DNA of 64,000 nucleotides from Streptomyces sp. NBC_00464 (GCF_036013915.1 NZ_CP107899.1:2356001-2420000), one strand, 5' to 3'. Shown: positions 1 through 10,163, counted from the first letter of the stretch. Program-made: numbers and translations. The notes: generated by a model not told the origin, from the sequence alone.

Positions 1-56
1 CAGAGCCTGATCTCACCCCCGCGTGCGCCCTCGTGGGTACGTGTTGAGCCGCGGCC

Positions 57-575
57 TCATTCGCCGGTGAGGTCCTTCACATACCGGTGGGCCGGCACCA
101 GCACGGGTCCGTCCAGGCCGGGTGCCTGATGATCGAAGAGGCCCTCGTCCTGCCAGCCCTGGCGTACGTAGAAGCGGCGGGCACGGGCGTTGCCGGCCAC
201 GACGGCGAGCCAGGCCCGCCGGTAGCCGGCCGTCGCAACCCGATCCTCAGCGGCGGACAACAGGGCGGAAGCGACGGCCGTGCCACGGTGAGCGGCACCG
301 ACGTAGACCTGCTCGACCTCGTCACCGGCCACCATGATGAAGCCCGCCACCTGACCGCCCACCACGGCGACGACTGTGTCCTTGACGCGTTGTGCGGCAC
401 GTACGTCGAAGGAGTTGCGGGGACGGGCTTCGACCAGGGCGTCGGGCACGTTGCCCCGGTGGCCGTCACCCCATCCGTGGTACCAGATGTCGGCGACCGA
501 CTCGGCGTCGCCAGGACGTGCGGGCCTCAGCTCCAGGGGGCGAGTATCGCTGCTCATGGGGTCACCCAACCACAT
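57..575 (-). CDS. GNAT-family N-acetyltransferase
   Basis: A 172-residue single-domain acetyltransferase that would move an acetyl group from acetyl-CoA to an unknown amine. Motif A, the acetyl-CoA pyrophosphate loop, is seen as VYVGAAHRGTAVASALL near residues 91-106, and the later strand-helix region ends in ARRFYVRQGW, typical of GNAT proteins with the Tyr that can act as general acid. Length fits the family. A GGGAGG lies only 3 nt before the ATG at 575; a second ATG at 557 would give 166 residues and keeps the whole domain, so the exact start is open. It stands alone with the degraded region upstream of it, so the substrate cannot be inferred from neighbours. Confidence 0.85.
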   Translation of the reverse strand: MWLGDPMSSDTRPLELRPARPGDAESVADIWYHGWGDGHRGNVPDALVEARPRNSFDVRAAQRVKDTVVAVVGGQVAGFIMVAGDEVEQVYVGAAHRGTAVASALLSAAEDRVATAGYRRAWLAVVAGNARARRFYVRQGWQDEGLFDHQAPGLDGPVLVPAHRYVKDLTGE

Positions 576-791
576 GCACCTCCCGAATACCGCTTCCCTT
601 TCACGGCAGTTGGGACCGCGCTGAGCCGCTCAGGAAGCCCACGGCGTGAGCAGCCGCACGTCGCAGCTCAGAAGGATTTCTGCGCCTGTCCGACGTGTTC
701 TCGGGGCGCCCGATTCTTGGCCGGTACGCGGTCGATGATCCAGATGTTGCGACCCCAGTCGGCCAGGAATGCCCAGAGCGATTCCGATTGA

Positions 792-890
792 AATACGCTC
801 CGCTCCCGGGCCCCCGTCCTCGTACTGACCTCGGACCGCGACGACTGGTCGAAACTGTGCGGCGACCGCGTACAGATCAAGGACGTCTGA
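792..890 (+). pseudogene. C-terminal remnant of a PIN-domain (VapC-like) toxin
   Basis: After an in-frame stop at 789-791 the frame reads 32 residues ending VLVLTSDRDDWSKLCGDRVQ plus a short tail and a TGA. This matches, position by position, the C-terminus of the intact PIN toxin 1.3 kb downstream (VTVLTSDPEDLTLLCGPAVE): shared VLTSD, acidic-Asp pair, LCG and Val positions, i.e. the last strand carrying the fourth acidic residue of PIN nucleases. Nothing upstream in any frame looks like the PIN N-terminus (LDSS/LDTS), so only the tail of a second, paralogous toxin survives. The 576-791 stretch before it shows no recognisable gene; a minus-strand frame ending at 668 is present but I cannot assign it. 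Confidence 0.6.
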
Positions 891-920
891 CCACAGCGCC
901 TACTCAGGTGAATCCACCTG

Positions 921-1136
921 CTGATCGACCGCTGCTTCGTAGAAGGCATCCGCAAGGCCGTCCGCGCCCGCGGACACTTCCCCACGGAACAGGCCGCCCT
1001 TAAATGTGTCTACCTCGCGGTCATGAGCCTGGACCCGACCGGCACCGGCGCGAAGCGCTGGACCAGGCGATGGAAGCCGGCACTCCAGGCTTTCGACATC
1101 GCCTTCGAAGGCCAGCTCACCGCAGCACAGCAGTAA
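921..1136 (+). pseudogene. C-terminal fragment of an IS256-family transposase
   Basis: Reading in one frame to TAA at 1134-1136, about 70 codons give the very characteristic tail of IS256/MULE-type transposases: a basic IRKAVRARGHFPTEQAALK block, then VYLAVMSLDPTGTGAKRW and RRWKPALQAFDIAFEGQL. The full family protein is about 400 residues, and the catalytic DDE part is absent, so the element is dead. It begins some 30 bp after the PIN-toxin remnant, which suggests the insertion (or a later deletion) destroyed that toxin gene. Together with the terminal repeat just downstream this marks the region as an old insertion site. Confidence 0.8.
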
Positions 1137-1148
1137 CAACCAACCCTT

Positions 1149-1178
1149 GAGTTACACCACTCGCTGTACAGACCCTCC
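1149..1178 (+). repeat. Probable right terminal inverted repeat of the IS256-type element
   Basis: Thirteen bases after the transposase stop lies GAGTTACACCACTCGCTGTA followed by CAGACCCTCC. IS256-family elements of actinomycetes usually end with a closely similar sequence soon after the transposase stop. No matching left end was found upstream, consistent with a one-ended remnant. Confidence 0.5.
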
Positions 1179-1261
1179 CAGCACGGTACGGATGACCAGG
1201 GATGACGACAGGTGACGAGGGGTCAGATATCCCCGCACCACCCCAGCACGGGAAGAAGCCA

Positions 1262-1289
1262 AGGGCCCGACTCCGAAGAGTCGAGCCCT
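1262..1289 (+). terminator. Hairpin with 12-bp arms, one mismatch
   Basis: AGGGCCCGACTC, loop CGAA, GAGTCGAGCCCT. A stable stem-loop with a CGAA tetraloop and no T tract, about 125 bp after the transposase fragment; probably an intrinsic terminator insulating the toxin-antitoxin operon from upstream reading. Confidence 0.45.
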
Positions 1290-1479
1290 GTCCGACCTGG
1301 GCGTTTGCCAGATCAGCAACGTGGTGATAATTCAGCCGCTACACGTTGAAGCGGAATGTCTGCAGTCCGATCCTGACCTGCGAAGGAGCCCCATCCAGGG
1401 CCCTGACCAGCCATTTCTCCGTTGGCTCGCGTTGGCCTGCGACGGGCGCTTACGGGTGTCCTGCGGACTCTCTGCGGAC

Positions 1480-1497
1480 CGGACGGATACCCGTCCG
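1480..1497 (+). promoter_or_regulatory. Palindrome upstream of the toxin-antitoxin operon (candidate operator)
   Basis: CGGACGG ATAC CCGTCCG is a perfect 7-bp inverted repeat 65 bp before the antitoxin start. VapB-type antitoxins usually autorepress through such palindromes. The binding itself is inference. Confidence 0.4.
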
Positions 1498-1561
1498 CAC
1501 AGTCCGCGCGGCCACGACCATCTACACCCAGAAACTTACGACCACCGGTAGCATGGGCACC

Positions 1562-1813
1562 ATGAGCAGTAGCAAGAAGTACTCGATCAGCCTGCCCGAG
1601 GACCTCGCCGAAGCCGCACGCGCCCACGTCGGGCCCGGCGGTTTCTCCTCCTACGTCGCCGAAGCCCTCGAACAACGGGTCGCCATGGACAAGCTCCGGG
1701 AGATCGTCGCCGACTTCGCGACCGACAATGACGAGCTCACCCGCGAGGAGGTCGAAGCCGCCCGCGCGCTGCTGCGCCATGACCACCGGCAGGTCGGCGG
1801 GGCCGCAGCCTGA
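1562..1813 (+). CDS. RHH-type antitoxin (VapB-like)
   Basis: An 83-residue protein. The first half (KKYSISLPEDLAEAARAHV, then SSYVAEALEQRV) has the strand-helix-helix spacing of ribbon-helix-helix DNA-binding antitoxins; the acidic second half (TREEVEAARALLRHDH) is the sort of segment that wraps the toxin. Its TGA overlaps the toxin ATG (TGATG), so the two are translationally coupled, as usual for type II systems. Start chosen at ATG 1562; ATG 1553 in the same frame adds MGT. There is no Shine-Dalgarno and the transcript may be leaderless. Expected role: neutralise the PIN toxin and repress the operon. Confidence 0.8.
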   Translation: MSSSKKYSISLPEDLAEAARAHVGPGGFSSYVAEALEQRVAMDKLREIVADFATDNDELTREEVEAARALLRHDHRQVGGAAA

Positions 1814-2205
1814 TGCCCGGCACCCTACTGCTCGACAGCGAAGGCCTCTCCAAGCTCTACCGCAAGGACCGCACCGTCATGGCCCTGATCCAAGCGGCAT
1901 CGGAGGAAGGCATCCGCGTGGCCACAAGCGCCATGACCACCCTCGAGGCCGACTACGAGCGCATTCACCCCGCCCGGATCAAGTGGGTCCTCTCCCGCGT
2001 CGACGTTCACGACGTCACCAAGGAGATCACCGATCAGGCCGCAGCCCTCCTGCGCAGCCACCGCCTCCAGGGCCACAAGTACGCCATCGACGCCGCCTTC
2101 GCCGTCATCGCCCGCACCGCACCCCAGCCGGTCACCGTCCTGACCTCAGATCCCGAGGACCTGACGCTCCTGTGCGGCCCCGCCGTAGAGGTCGTCAAAG
2201 TCTGA
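1813..2205 (+). CDS. PIN-domain ribonuclease toxin (VapC-like)
   Basis: A 130-residue single PIN domain, the normal VapC size. The metal-binding acidic residues are all visible: Asp8 in LLLDSEGLS, Glu45 in TTLEADY, Asp93 in YAIDAAFAV and Asp113 in VLTSDPEDL, so the enzyme looks catalytically complete. Family members cut tRNA or rRNA when the antitoxin is degraded. It is the second gene of a two-gene operon. Its C-terminus resembles the dead toxin tail at 792-890, so this locus once held two related modules or a duplicated one. Target RNA cannot be read from sequence. Confidence 0.85.
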   Translation: MPGTLLLDSEGLSKLYRKDRTVMALIQAASEEGIRVATSAMTTLEADYERIHPARIKWVLSRVDVHDVTKEITDQAAALLRSHRLQGHKYAIDAAFAVIARTAPQPVTVLTSDPEDLTLLCGPAVEVVKV

Positions 2206-2337
2206 ACGCCGACCGCAGTCGCACCAACCAGACCCGTCACCAACACCTCAGCGCTTCGCGACACAAGGACTCCACGCGGACGTACACCTGCGCCCGACCC
2301 ACCAACAAGCGGGCCGGGCACATCTCTTGACTGCCCG

Positions 2338-3426
<1,089 letters not shown>

Positions 3427-3691
3427 GGTGGCGACTTCCCTAGGGGGTGGACGGGCTCGAATGGACGTCGGGCCCGGGTGGGCCGATTCTCCAGTTTACG
3501 GGCGGGGGCGGGCGGCCGGTCACGGGTCGGGGCGGGGACGGCGCCGCCGCCCCTCCGGGGGCCGATTCGGGGGTGGATCCGGGGCGGAATCGGTTCCCGT
3601 TGGGCCGTGTGGCATCGAACTCATCGCCAAGGTCGGCCAAAGCGCGTGTCCCGCACCTGCTTCCGCCCGCCCGGCGACCTACGTTGTCCCG

Positions 3692-4351
3692 GTGGAGCAG
3701 CACAGGACACGTCCCCCCCAGCGCAGGCAGACCCGGCCGGCCCCCCTGTCCCCGCTCGGGACCAAGGAAGCCGGAGGATCCGAGGGATCCGTCGCCGATG
3801 GCGCGACCGTCTATCGGGTGATGAGCAGGCCGACCGGCCGGGCCCGCCCGGCGGCGCCCGCCGTGCTCGCCCTGCGGCGGCTGCCCAATCCCCGGCTGAC
3901 CGGTATCGGCGCCGGGCTCTTCGCGGCCGCCGTCATGTTCGTGATCGGCTGCGCGGACTGGCTGCTGTTCGACGCCTCGTCCGCCGTGTTCGGTGTGCTG
4001 TTCCTGCCGGTCAGCGCGCTGACCGCGCTCTGGGTACGGCCCGCCGACCTGGTGACCGCACCGATCAGCGTGCCGATCGCCTTCGCCGTCGGCATCATCC
4101 CGATCTCGGGCGGCACGGGCGGCTTCGGCGGGCAGGCCATGGCCGTCGTCACCGCCCTCGCCGTCCATGCCGGCTGGCTGTACGGCGGCACGCTCGTCGC
4201 CGGGCTCATCGCGACCGTACGGAAGGTCCGGCTGATGCGGGCCCGGCAGCGGCGGATGCTGCTGGCCGCGCAGACCGCGCGGCCGGCCGGGCAGCCGTCA
4301 CCGGCTCCGCGGGCACCGCAGCGGGCGCCACGGCGCCCGTCCCAGCGCTAG
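3692..4351 (+). CDS. DUF6542 integral membrane protein
   Basis: A 219-residue actinobacterial membrane protein. After a basic, proline-rich N-terminus come RLPNPRLTGIGAGLFAAAVM and about four hydrophobic segments (residues about 75-185), with a glycine-rich ISGGTGGFGGQAM loop between the third and fourth; the tail is Ala/Pro/Arg rich. GTG 3692 is chosen because the reading frame upstream lacks coding character and a TACGTT -10-like box lies right before it, suggesting a leaderless transcript. It converges on ppgK, the two stops abutting. Function is unknown for the family. Confidence 0.75.
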   Translation: MEQHRTRPPQRRQTRPAPLSPLGTKEAGGSEGSVADGATVYRVMSRPTGRARPAAPAVLALRRLPNPRLTGIGAGLFAAAVMFVIGCADWLLFDASSAVFGVLFLPVSALTALWVRPADLVTAPISVPIAFAVGIIPISGGTGGFGGQAMAVVTALAVHAGWLYGGTLVAGLIATVRKVRLMRARQRRMLLAAQTARPAGQPSPAPRAPQRAPRRPSQR

Positions 4352-5098
4352 TCAGCGGCCTGCCGCCGCCATCGCCGCGCCCACGATGCCCGCGTTGTTC
4401 TGAAGCTCCGCGGGCACCATCTCGGCCCGCACGTGCTCGATGAGCGGCAGGAACTTCTCGGCCTTGCGGCTGACTCCGCCGCCGATGATGAACAGCTCGG
4501 GCGAGAACAGCATCTCCACATGGGCCAGGTACTTCTGTACCCGGTGCGCCCAGTGGTGCCAGCTCAGGTCCTCGTCCTCCTTGGCCTTGGTGGAGGCGTG
4601 CTTCTCCGCTTCGTGGCCGTGCAGCTCCAGATGGCCGAGCTCGGTGTTGGGCACCAGCCGGCCGTCGATGAAGAGCGCGCTGCCGATCCCCGTACCGAGC
4701 GTCAGCATGATCACCGTGCCCTTGCGGTCCCGGCCCGCGCCGAAGGTCATCTCGGCGATACCGGCCGCGTCCGCGTCGTTCAGGACGGTGACCGGGAGGC
4801 CGAGCTTGTCGCCGAGCAGGGTGCGGGCGTCCAGGTCGACCCAGCCCTTGTCGACATTGGCTGCTGTACGGGTCAGACCGCCGGTGACGACACCCGGGAA
4901 GGTGATGCCCACCGGCCCCTTCCAGTCGAAGTGGCTGACCACCTCGGCCACGCTCCCTGCCACGTCCTCGGGGGTGGCAGGGTGCGGGGTGAGTACCTTG
5001 TGGCGCTCCTGCGCCAGGTCTCCGCGGTCCAGGTCCACGGGAGCACCCTTGATCCCGGATCCGCCGATGTCCACGCCGAAGATCTCCATGTGATCCAC
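4352..5098 (-). CDS. ppgK: Polyphosphate glucokinase
   Basis: A 248-residue ROK-type kinase that phosphorylates glucose using inorganic polyphosphate (or ATP), typical of actinobacteria. The phosphate-binding motif FGVDIGGSGIKGAPVD starts near residue 7, the catalytic Asp lies in VLNDADAAGIAE, and LTLGTGIGSALFIDG is the second phosphate loop. HLELHGHEAEK fits the sugar-contacting ExGH-like stretch. Size equals that of characterised PpgK enzymes. The GTG start at 5098 has a TACCGT box close upstream; ATG 5089 is an alternative. It lies just after ispH on the same strand. Confidence 0.95.
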   Translation of the reverse strand: MDHMEIFGVDIGGSGIKGAPVDLDRGDLAQERHKVLTPHPATPEDVAGSVAEVVSHFDWKGPVGITFPGVVTGGLTRTAANVDKGWVDLDARTLLGDKLGLPVTVLNDADAAGIAEMTFGAGRDRKGTVIMLTLGTGIGSALFIDGRLVPNTELGHLELHGHEAEKHASTKAKEDEDLSWHHWAHRVQKYLAHVEMLFSPELFIIGGGVSRKAEKFLPLIEHVRAEMVPAELQNNAGIVGAAMAAAGR

Positions 5099-5169
5099 GG
5101 TACGGGCACCCGGCGCCGCTCACTTCCTGGAACGGGAAACCGGGCGGACGGGTGCCGGCCCGCCGGGCG

Positions 5170-6150
5170 CTACTCCGCGGACAGTGCCGCCGCCTCCGCG
5201 CGCAGATCGCGGCGGAGCTCCTTGGGCAGCGAGAACACGATGGACTCCTCGGCCGCCTTCACGATCTCCACGTCCTCGAAGCCCCGCTCGGAGAGCCAGG
5301 CCAGGACGCCGTCGACCAGCACCTCGGGAACGGACGCTCCGGAGGTGACCCCGACCGTGGAGACGCCCTCCAGCCAGGCCTCGTCGATCTCGTCCGCGGC
5401 GTCGACCAGGTGGGAGTCGCGCGCACCGGCGCCGAGGGCGACCTCGACCAGGCGGACCGAGTTCGAGGAGTTCTTCGAGCCGACGACGATCACCAGGTCG
5501 GCGTCCGCGCCCATCTGCTTCACCGCGATCTGGCGGTTCTGCGTGGCGTAGCAGATGTCGTCGCTGGGCGGCGAGATCAGGAGCGGGAACTTCTCCTTGA
5601 GCGCGCCGACGGTCTCCATCGTCTCGTCGACCGAGAGCGTGGTCTGGGAGAGCCAGACGACCCTGGAGGGGTCACGCACCTCTACGTTCGCGACGTCCTC
5701 GGGGCCGTCGACCAGGGTGATGTGGTCGGGGGCCTCGCCGGAGGTGCCGATGACCTCCTCGTGGCCCTCGTGGCCGATCAGGAGGATGTCGAAGTCGTCC
5801 TGCGCGAAGCGGACGGCCTCCTTGTGGACCTTGGTGACGAGGGGGCAGGTCGCGTCGATCGTGGCGAGCTTCCGCTCGGCCGCCTCCTCGTGCACGGTCG
5901 GCGCGACGCCGTGCGCGCTGAACATGACGATCGAGCCCTCGGGGACCTCCGCGGTCTCCTCGACGAAGATCGCGCCCTTCTTCTCCAGGGTCTGTACGAC
6001 GTACTTGTTGTGGACGATCTCGTGGCGTACGTAGACCGGGGAGCCGTACTGCTCCAGGGCCTTCTCCACGGCGATCACGGCACGGTCCACGCCCGCGCAG
6101 TAGCCACGGGGAGCGGCGAGCAGGACGCGGCGGGGTGTCGGAGCAGTCAT
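5170..6150 (-). CDS. ispH: 4-hydroxy-3-methylbut-2-enyl diphosphate reductase
   Basis: Last enzyme of the MEP isoprenoid pathway: reduces HMBPP to IPP and DMAPP using a [4Fe-4S] cluster. All three cluster cysteines are visible in their motifs: [12 protein letters not shown] near the N-terminus, [14 protein letters not shown] in the middle and [11 protein letters not shown] in the C-terminal third. [10 protein letters not shown] and the SxN substrate-phosphate motif KNSSNSVRL are also intact. About 326 residues from ATG 6150; an in-frame ATG at 6159 adds MGR. Divergent from the permease gene, with a short promoter region between. Confidence 0.97.
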   Translation of the reverse strand: MTAPTPRRVLLAAPRGYCAGVDRAVIAVEKALEQYGSPVYVRHEIVHNKYVVQTLEKKGAIFVEETAEVPEGSIVMFSAHGVAPTVHEEAAERKLATIDATCPLVTKVHKEAVRFAQDDFDILLIGHEGHEEVIGTSGEAPDHITLVDGPEDVANVEVRDPSRVVWLSQTTLSVDETMETVGALKEKFPLLISPPSDDICYATQNRQIAVKQMGADADLVIVVGSKNSSNSVRLVEVALGAGARDSHLVDAADEIDEAWLEGVSTVGVTSGASVPEVLVDGVLAWLSERGFEDVEIVKAAEESIVFSLPKELRRDLRAEAAALSAE

Positions 6151-6277
6151 GCGTCCCATCGTAACGGCCTCCCTCCCTGCCGCGGGGAGGCCGTTGGGCC
6201 GTACCGAACAGGCGCGGGAACGACGGGGTCGGGAGACTGATCACCACGCGACCGACGACGCGAACGACGGAGGGCTC

Positions 6278-7645
6278 ATGACCGGCAGCGGCACGGAAAC
6301 CGGCACCGGCGGCTCCACGGAGCGGGTGGGGCTGCGGCGGACGCTCGGCTTCCGGGATCTGGTGGTCTACGGGCTGCTGTTCATCGCCCCGATGGCCCCC
6401 GTCGGCGTCTTCGGCACCCTCGACGCCAAGTCCGACGGGGCCGTGGCGCTGGTGTACATCGCCGCGACCGTCGTCATGGCCTTCACCGCCTTCAGTTACG
6501 CCCAGATGGTGCGGGTCGCCCCCCTGGCGGGTTCCGTCTTCGCGTACGCACGCAAGGGGCTCGGCGAGGGGCCGGGGTTCATCGCCGGGTGGATGGTGAT
6601 GCTCGACTACCTGCTGATCCCCGCGGTCGCCTATCTCTTCTCCGGGATCGCGATGAATTCGCTGGTGCCGGAGGTGTCACGGTGGGTGTGGACCGCGCTG
6701 GCGGTGGCCCTCACCACGCTGCTCAACCTCTGGGGCGTACGGGCGGCGGCCCGGGTCGGCTTCGCGGTGCTCGCGATGGAGATCGTGGTGCTGCTGGTGT
6801 TCGTGGTGTCCGCGGTCGTGGTGCTCGTGCAGGACGGGGCGCAGCGCGGCTGGCTGACGCCGCTCACCGGGGACTCCGGGTTCTCCGCGACGGCGGTGCT
6901 GGGCGCGGTGTCCGTGGCGGTGCTCTCGTATCTGGGCTTCGACGCCATCGCCTCGTTCGCGGAGGAGGTGACGGGCGGTTCGGCGAAGGTGGCGCGGGCG
7001 GTGCTGTTCTGCCTGGTGCTGGCGGGGGTGCTGTTCGTGGCGCAGGGGTATCTGGCGGCGCTCCTGGAACCGATGACGTCTGCGGAGCTGGCCGCCGATC
7101 CGGCCGCGCAGGGCTCGGCGTTCTACGACACGGTGGACGCCGCGGTCGGGTCCTGGCTGCACGATCTGGTGGCGGTCAGCAAGGCGATCGGGGCGGCGTT
7201 CGCGGCGCTGGCCGGGCAGGCGGCGGCGGGGCGGCTGTTGTTCGCGATGGCCCGGGAGCGGCGGCTGCCCGCGCTGCTGTCCAAGGTCGATCCGAGGTCG
7301 GGGGTGCCGCGGATCGCGATCCTGATCGCGGCGGTAGTGACGATGGTGGCGGCGGTGTGGGCGGCCCGGCGCGACGACGGTCTGGATCATCTGGTGTCGG
7401 TGGTGGACGTCGGGGCGCTGACCGCGTTCGTCCTGCTCCACGCGTCGGTGGTCGGCTGGTTCGCGGTGCGGCGGATGGAGGGGCCGCCGAGCTGGTGGCG
7501 GCACGTCCTGATCCCGGTGGTGGGCGCCGCGGTGCTCGTCGCGGTGATCGTGGAGGCGACGGCGAGTGCTCAGGTGGTGGGTGCGTGCTGGCTGGCGGTG
7601 GGATTGGTGGTGCTGCTGTTGCAGCGTGGGCGCCGGGTGGTGTGA
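6278..7645 (+). CDS. APC-superfamily amino acid permease
   Basis: A 455-residue membrane transporter with about 12 hydrophobic segments. The first helix carries [19 protein letters not shown], the glycine/proline-broken TM1 of amino acid/polyamine/organocation carriers, and [18 protein letters not shown] is the conserved TM6-TM7 region. A GGAGGG Shine-Dalgarno stands just before ATG 6278, deciding the start. Substrate (probably an amino acid or amine) cannot be fixed from sequence. It is divergent from ispH and precedes xseA with a 74-bp gap. Confidence 0.85.
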   Translation: MTGSGTETGTGGSTERVGLRRTLGFRDLVVYGLLFIAPMAPVGVFGTLDAKSDGAVALVYIAATVVMAFTAFSYAQMVRVAPLAGSVFAYARKGLGEGPGFIAGWMVMLDYLLIPAVAYLFSGIAMNSLVPEVSRWVWTALAVALTTLLNLWGVRAAARVGFAVLAMEIVVLLVFVVSAVVVLVQDGAQRGWLTPLTGDSGFSATAVLGAVSVAVLSYLGFDAIASFAEEVTGGSAKVARAVLFCLVLAGVLFVAQGYLAALLEPMTSAELAADPAAQGSAFYDTVDAAVGSWLHDLVAVSKAIGAAFAALAGQAAAGRLLFAMARERRLPALLSKVDPRSGVPRIAILIAAVVTMVAAVWAARRDDGLDHLVSVVDVGALTAFVLLHASVVGWFAVRRMEGPPSWWRHVLIPVVGAAVLVAVIVEATASAQVVGACWLAVGLVVLLLQRGRRVV

Positions 7646-7719
7646 GGCGCGGTCCGGACCCGGCCGGTCCTCGCCGCGCGGCCGCCCCGTTGTCGGTGCC
7701 GGCGGATACGCTCGCTCGT

Positions 7720-8931
7720 ATGGCTCTGCAAACTTCCCCGGAAGCTCCGCTGCCCGTCGGTGACGTGTCACGGCTGATCGGTGGCTGGATCGACCGGCTC
7801 GGCGCGGTCTGGGTCGAGGGGCAGATCACTCAGCTGTCGCGGCGGCCGGGTGCCGGAGTGGTGTTCCTGACCCTGCGCGACCCTTCGCACGACATCTCGG
7901 TGAGCGTCACCTGTTTCCGGCAGGCCTTCGACCGGATCGCGGACGTGGTGACGGAGGGGGCGCGGGTCGTCGTCCTCGCGAAGCCCGAGTGGTACGCGCC
8001 CCGCGGCCAGCTCTCGCTGCGGGCCACGGAGATCCGGCCGGTCGGCATCGGCGAGCTGCTGGTCCGGCTGGAGCAGCTCAAGAAGTCCCTGGCCTCGGAG
8101 GGCCTCTTCGCGCTCGACCGCAAGAAGCCGCTGCCCTTCCTGCCGCAGCTGATCGGGCTCGTCTGCGGACGCGCGTCGGCGGCCGAGCGCGATGTGCTGG
8201 AGAACGCGCGCCGCCGGTGGCCCGCCGTGCGCTTCGAGGTGCGCAACACCGCGGTGCAGGGCGTGCACGCGGTGAATCAGGTGGTCCACGCGGTCAAGGA
8301 ACTCGACGCCGTCGACGAGGTGGACGTGATCGTGGTGGCGCGCGGCGGGGGCAGCGTGGAGGACCTGCTGCCGTTCTCGGACGAGGAGCTGATCCGTACG
8401 GTCGCGGCCTGCCGCACCCCGGTCGTCTCGGCGATCGGCCACGAGCCCGACTCCCCCCTGCTCGACCTGGTCGCCGACGTGCGGGCCTCCACCCCCACGG
8501 ACGCGGCGAAGAGGATCGTGCCCGACGTGGGCGAGGAGCTGGACCGCGTACAGCAGCTGCGGGACCGGTCGCTGCGGACGGTACGGGGGCTGCTCGACCG
8601 GGAGGAGCGGGGTCTGGCGCACGCGCTGGGGCGGCCCTCCATGGAACGCCCGCAGCGGATGGTGGACGAGCGGGCGTCGGAGGTCGACGCGCTGATCGGG
8701 CGCGGCAGGCGGGTGCTGGGGCATCTGCTGGACCGTGCGGACTCGGAGCTCTCCCACACCCGCGCGCGGGTGCTCGCGCTGTCGCCCGCGGCGACGCTGG
8801 AGCGCGGGTACGCGGTGCTCCAGCGGGCGGACGGGCACGTGGTCCGGGACCCGGCCGACGCGGGCGCCGCCGGGGACGCGCTGCGGGCCCGGGTGTCGGG
8901 GGGCGAGTTCGTGGTGCGGGTCGACGGGTGA
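7720..8931 (+). CDS. xseA: Exodeoxyribonuclease VII large subunit
   Basis: A 403-residue catalytic subunit of ExoVII, which degrades single-stranded DNA in both directions. Order of parts: N-terminal OB-fold ([22 protein letters not shown]... about residues 11-110), catalytic XseA domain with [38 protein letters not shown] and the [21 protein letters not shown] block, then a long coiled coil and a C-terminal ERGYAVL segment. ATG 7720 has no clear Shine-Dalgarno and sits 11 bp after GGATACG, so it may be leaderless. Its partner xseB follows 88 bp downstream. Confidence 0.97.
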   Translation: MALQTSPEAPLPVGDVSRLIGGWIDRLGAVWVEGQITQLSRRPGAGVVFLTLRDPSHDISVSVTCFRQAFDRIADVVTEGARVVVLAKPEWYAPRGQLSLRATEIRPVGIGELLVRLEQLKKSLASEGLFALDRKKPLPFLPQLIGLVCGRASAAERDVLENARRRWPAVRFEVRNTAVQGVHAVNQVVHAVKELDAVDEVDVIVVARGGGSVEDLLPFSDEELIRTVAACRTPVVSAIGHEPDSPLLDLVADVRASTPTDAAKRIVPDVGEELDRVQQLRDRSLRTVRGLLDREERGLAHALGRPSMERPQRMVDERASEVDALIGRGRRVLGHLLDRADSELSHTRARVLALSPAATLERGYAVLQRADGHVVRDPADAGAAGDALRARVSGGEFVVRVDG

Positions 8932-9019
8932 GCGACACCGTCCGGGGCCGCTCGACGGGTCCCGGGCAGCCGGCCTCGGCCGGGACGGACGGACAAGGCC
9001 GACGCATAGGGTGGATCAC

Positions 9020-9298
9020 ATGACGGACGACGGGACGACGACGGCTGCGGCCACGGGCACGCTCGGTTACGAGCAGGCGCGCGACGAGCTGATCGAGGTG
9101 GTGCGCCGGCTGGAGGCGGGCGGGACCTCGCTGGAGGACTCCCTCGCGCTGTGGGAGCGGGGCGAGGAGCTGGCGAAGGTGTGCCGGCACTGGCTGGAGG
9201 GCGCGCGGGCCCGTCTCGACGCGGCGCTGGCGGGGCCTGCCGACCCCGCGAACGGCCCTGCGGAGGACAGCGGGGACGCGGCGGACGACGCGGGCTGA
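9020..9298 (+). CDS. xseB: Exodeoxyribonuclease VII small subunit
   Basis: A 92-residue partner of XseA. The helical-hairpin core LGYEQARDELIEVVRRLEAG, GTSLEDSLALWERGEELAKV, then CRHWLEGARARLDAAL is the standard XseB pattern; the acidic, Ala/Asp-rich tail is usual for actinobacterial versions. Several XseB copies wrap the XseA coiled coil and control nuclease activity. Lies downstream of xseA on the same strand and likely shares its transcript. Confidence 0.95.
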   Translation: MTDDGTTTAAATGTLGYEQARDELIEVVRRLEAGGTSLEDSLALWERGEELAKVCRHWLEGARARLDAALAGPADPANGPAEDSGDAADDAG

Positions 9299-9402
9299 GC
9301 GGGCAGCGCGGCACCGGAACATGCGTCGCGGCCGCACCCGGACGGGGCGAGGCCGCGCAAGACGTCCGTGCAGTGGCATGAGTCACCCCGCTGCCGTTTT
9401 AG

Positions 9403-9432
9403 TTGAAAGTTAACCGACCTCTCCCGTACCGT
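9403..9432 (+). promoter_or_regulatory. Candidate housekeeping promoter of the nitroreductase gene
   Basis: TTGAAA at 9403-9408 and TACCGT at 9427-9432 with an 18-bp spacer, about 50 bp before the start codon. The local TTTTAGTTGAAAGTTAAC stretch is conspicuously AT-rich for this genome and may also hold a regulator site. Confidence 0.5.
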
Positions 9433-9481
9433 GATGGATGTTGCTTGATCCCCCGTGTACGTCCGGAAGGTAATACGCCAG

Positions 9482-10072
9482 ATGTCCCTCGTTCTTGACC
9501 CCGCCGCCCAGGACCTCCTCTTCCGTGAGGCCCGCACCGCCAACACCTTCACCGACGAGCCGGTGACCGAGGAGCAGGTCCAGGCGATCTACGACCTGGT
9601 CAAGTACGGCCCGACCGCGTTCAACCAGTCGCCGCTGCGCGTCATCCTGGTCCGCTCGGACGACGCCCGCGCGCGCCTCGTCTCGCACATGGCCGAGGGC
9701 AACCAGCCCAAGACGTCGACCGCCCCGCTGGTCGCCATCCTGGTCGCGGACAACGAGTTCCACGAGGAGCTCCCGTCCCTGCTGCCGCACTTCCCGCAGG
9801 CCAAGGACATGTTCTTCTCCGAGCGCCCGGTCCGTGAGTCGGCCGCCTCGCTGAACGCCGCCCTGCAGGCCGCCTACTTCATCATCGGCGTCCGCGCCGC
9901 CGGCCTGGCCGCGGGCCCGATGACCGGCTACGACGCCGCGGGCATCGAGAAGGAGTTCCTCGACGGCGACCACAGCCTGCTGATGGTCGTCAACATCGGC
10001 AAGCCGGGCGACGACGCCTGGTTCCCCCGCTCGCCGCGTCTCGCGTTCGACGAGGTCGTCAAGACCGTCTGA
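9482..10072 (+). CDS. Nitroreductase-family protein (malonic semialdehyde reductase, RutE-like)
   Basis: A 196-residue FMN-dependent oxidoreductase of the nitroreductase fold. Visible parts: the FMN-contacting ARTANTFTDEPVTEEQVQ start, KYGPTAFNQSPLRVILVRS with the family's PTAFNxSP(R) motif, and the C-terminal GPMTGYDAAGIEKEF. Sequences of this type are annotated as malonic semialdehyde reductases (RutE/YdfG function in uracil catabolism), although no rut genes are nearby, so the real substrate is uncertain. GGAAGG at 9465-9470 supports ATG 9482. A large terminator follows. Confidence 0.8.
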   Translation: MSLVLDPAAQDLLFREARTANTFTDEPVTEEQVQAIYDLVKYGPTAFNQSPLRVILVRSDDARARLVSHMAEGNQPKTSTAPLVAILVADNEFHEELPSLLPHFPQAKDMFFSERPVRESAASLNAALQAAYFIIGVRAAGLAAGPMTGYDAAGIEKEFLDGDHSLLMVVNIGKPGDDAWFPRSPRLAFDEVVKTV

Positions 10073-10101
10073 GTCCGCCGCCCTCAGGGGCGTAGGGACA
10101 T

Positions 10102-10139
10102 GAGGAAGGCCCCGGAGCATGCGCTCCGGGGCCTTCCTC
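10102..10139 (+). terminator. Perfect 17-bp-arm terminator hairpin
   Basis: GAGGAAGGCCCCGGAGC, loop ATGC, then the exact reverse complement ending at 10139. It lies between the convergent nitroreductase and DUF4245 genes and can serve both strands. Confidence 0.85.
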
Positions 10140-10163
10140 ATAGGTACCGCCGCGGTGCGGCGG

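Noticed and set aside
668..985. Minus-strand 105-codon frame near the PIN remnant
   Set aside because: No domain, no Shine-Dalgarno, and it overlaps the plus-strand PIN and transposase remnants, which have recognisable family sequence.
1262..1289. Hairpin read as part of a tRNA or attachment site
   Set aside because: No cloverleaf, anticodon arm or CCA end fits; it is a simple stem-loop.
6589..7719. Upstream extension of the xseA frame over the permease gene
   Set aside because: The frame is open but the protein there is Gly/Arg-rich low complexity; the XseA N-terminal OB-fold begins at ATG 7720.
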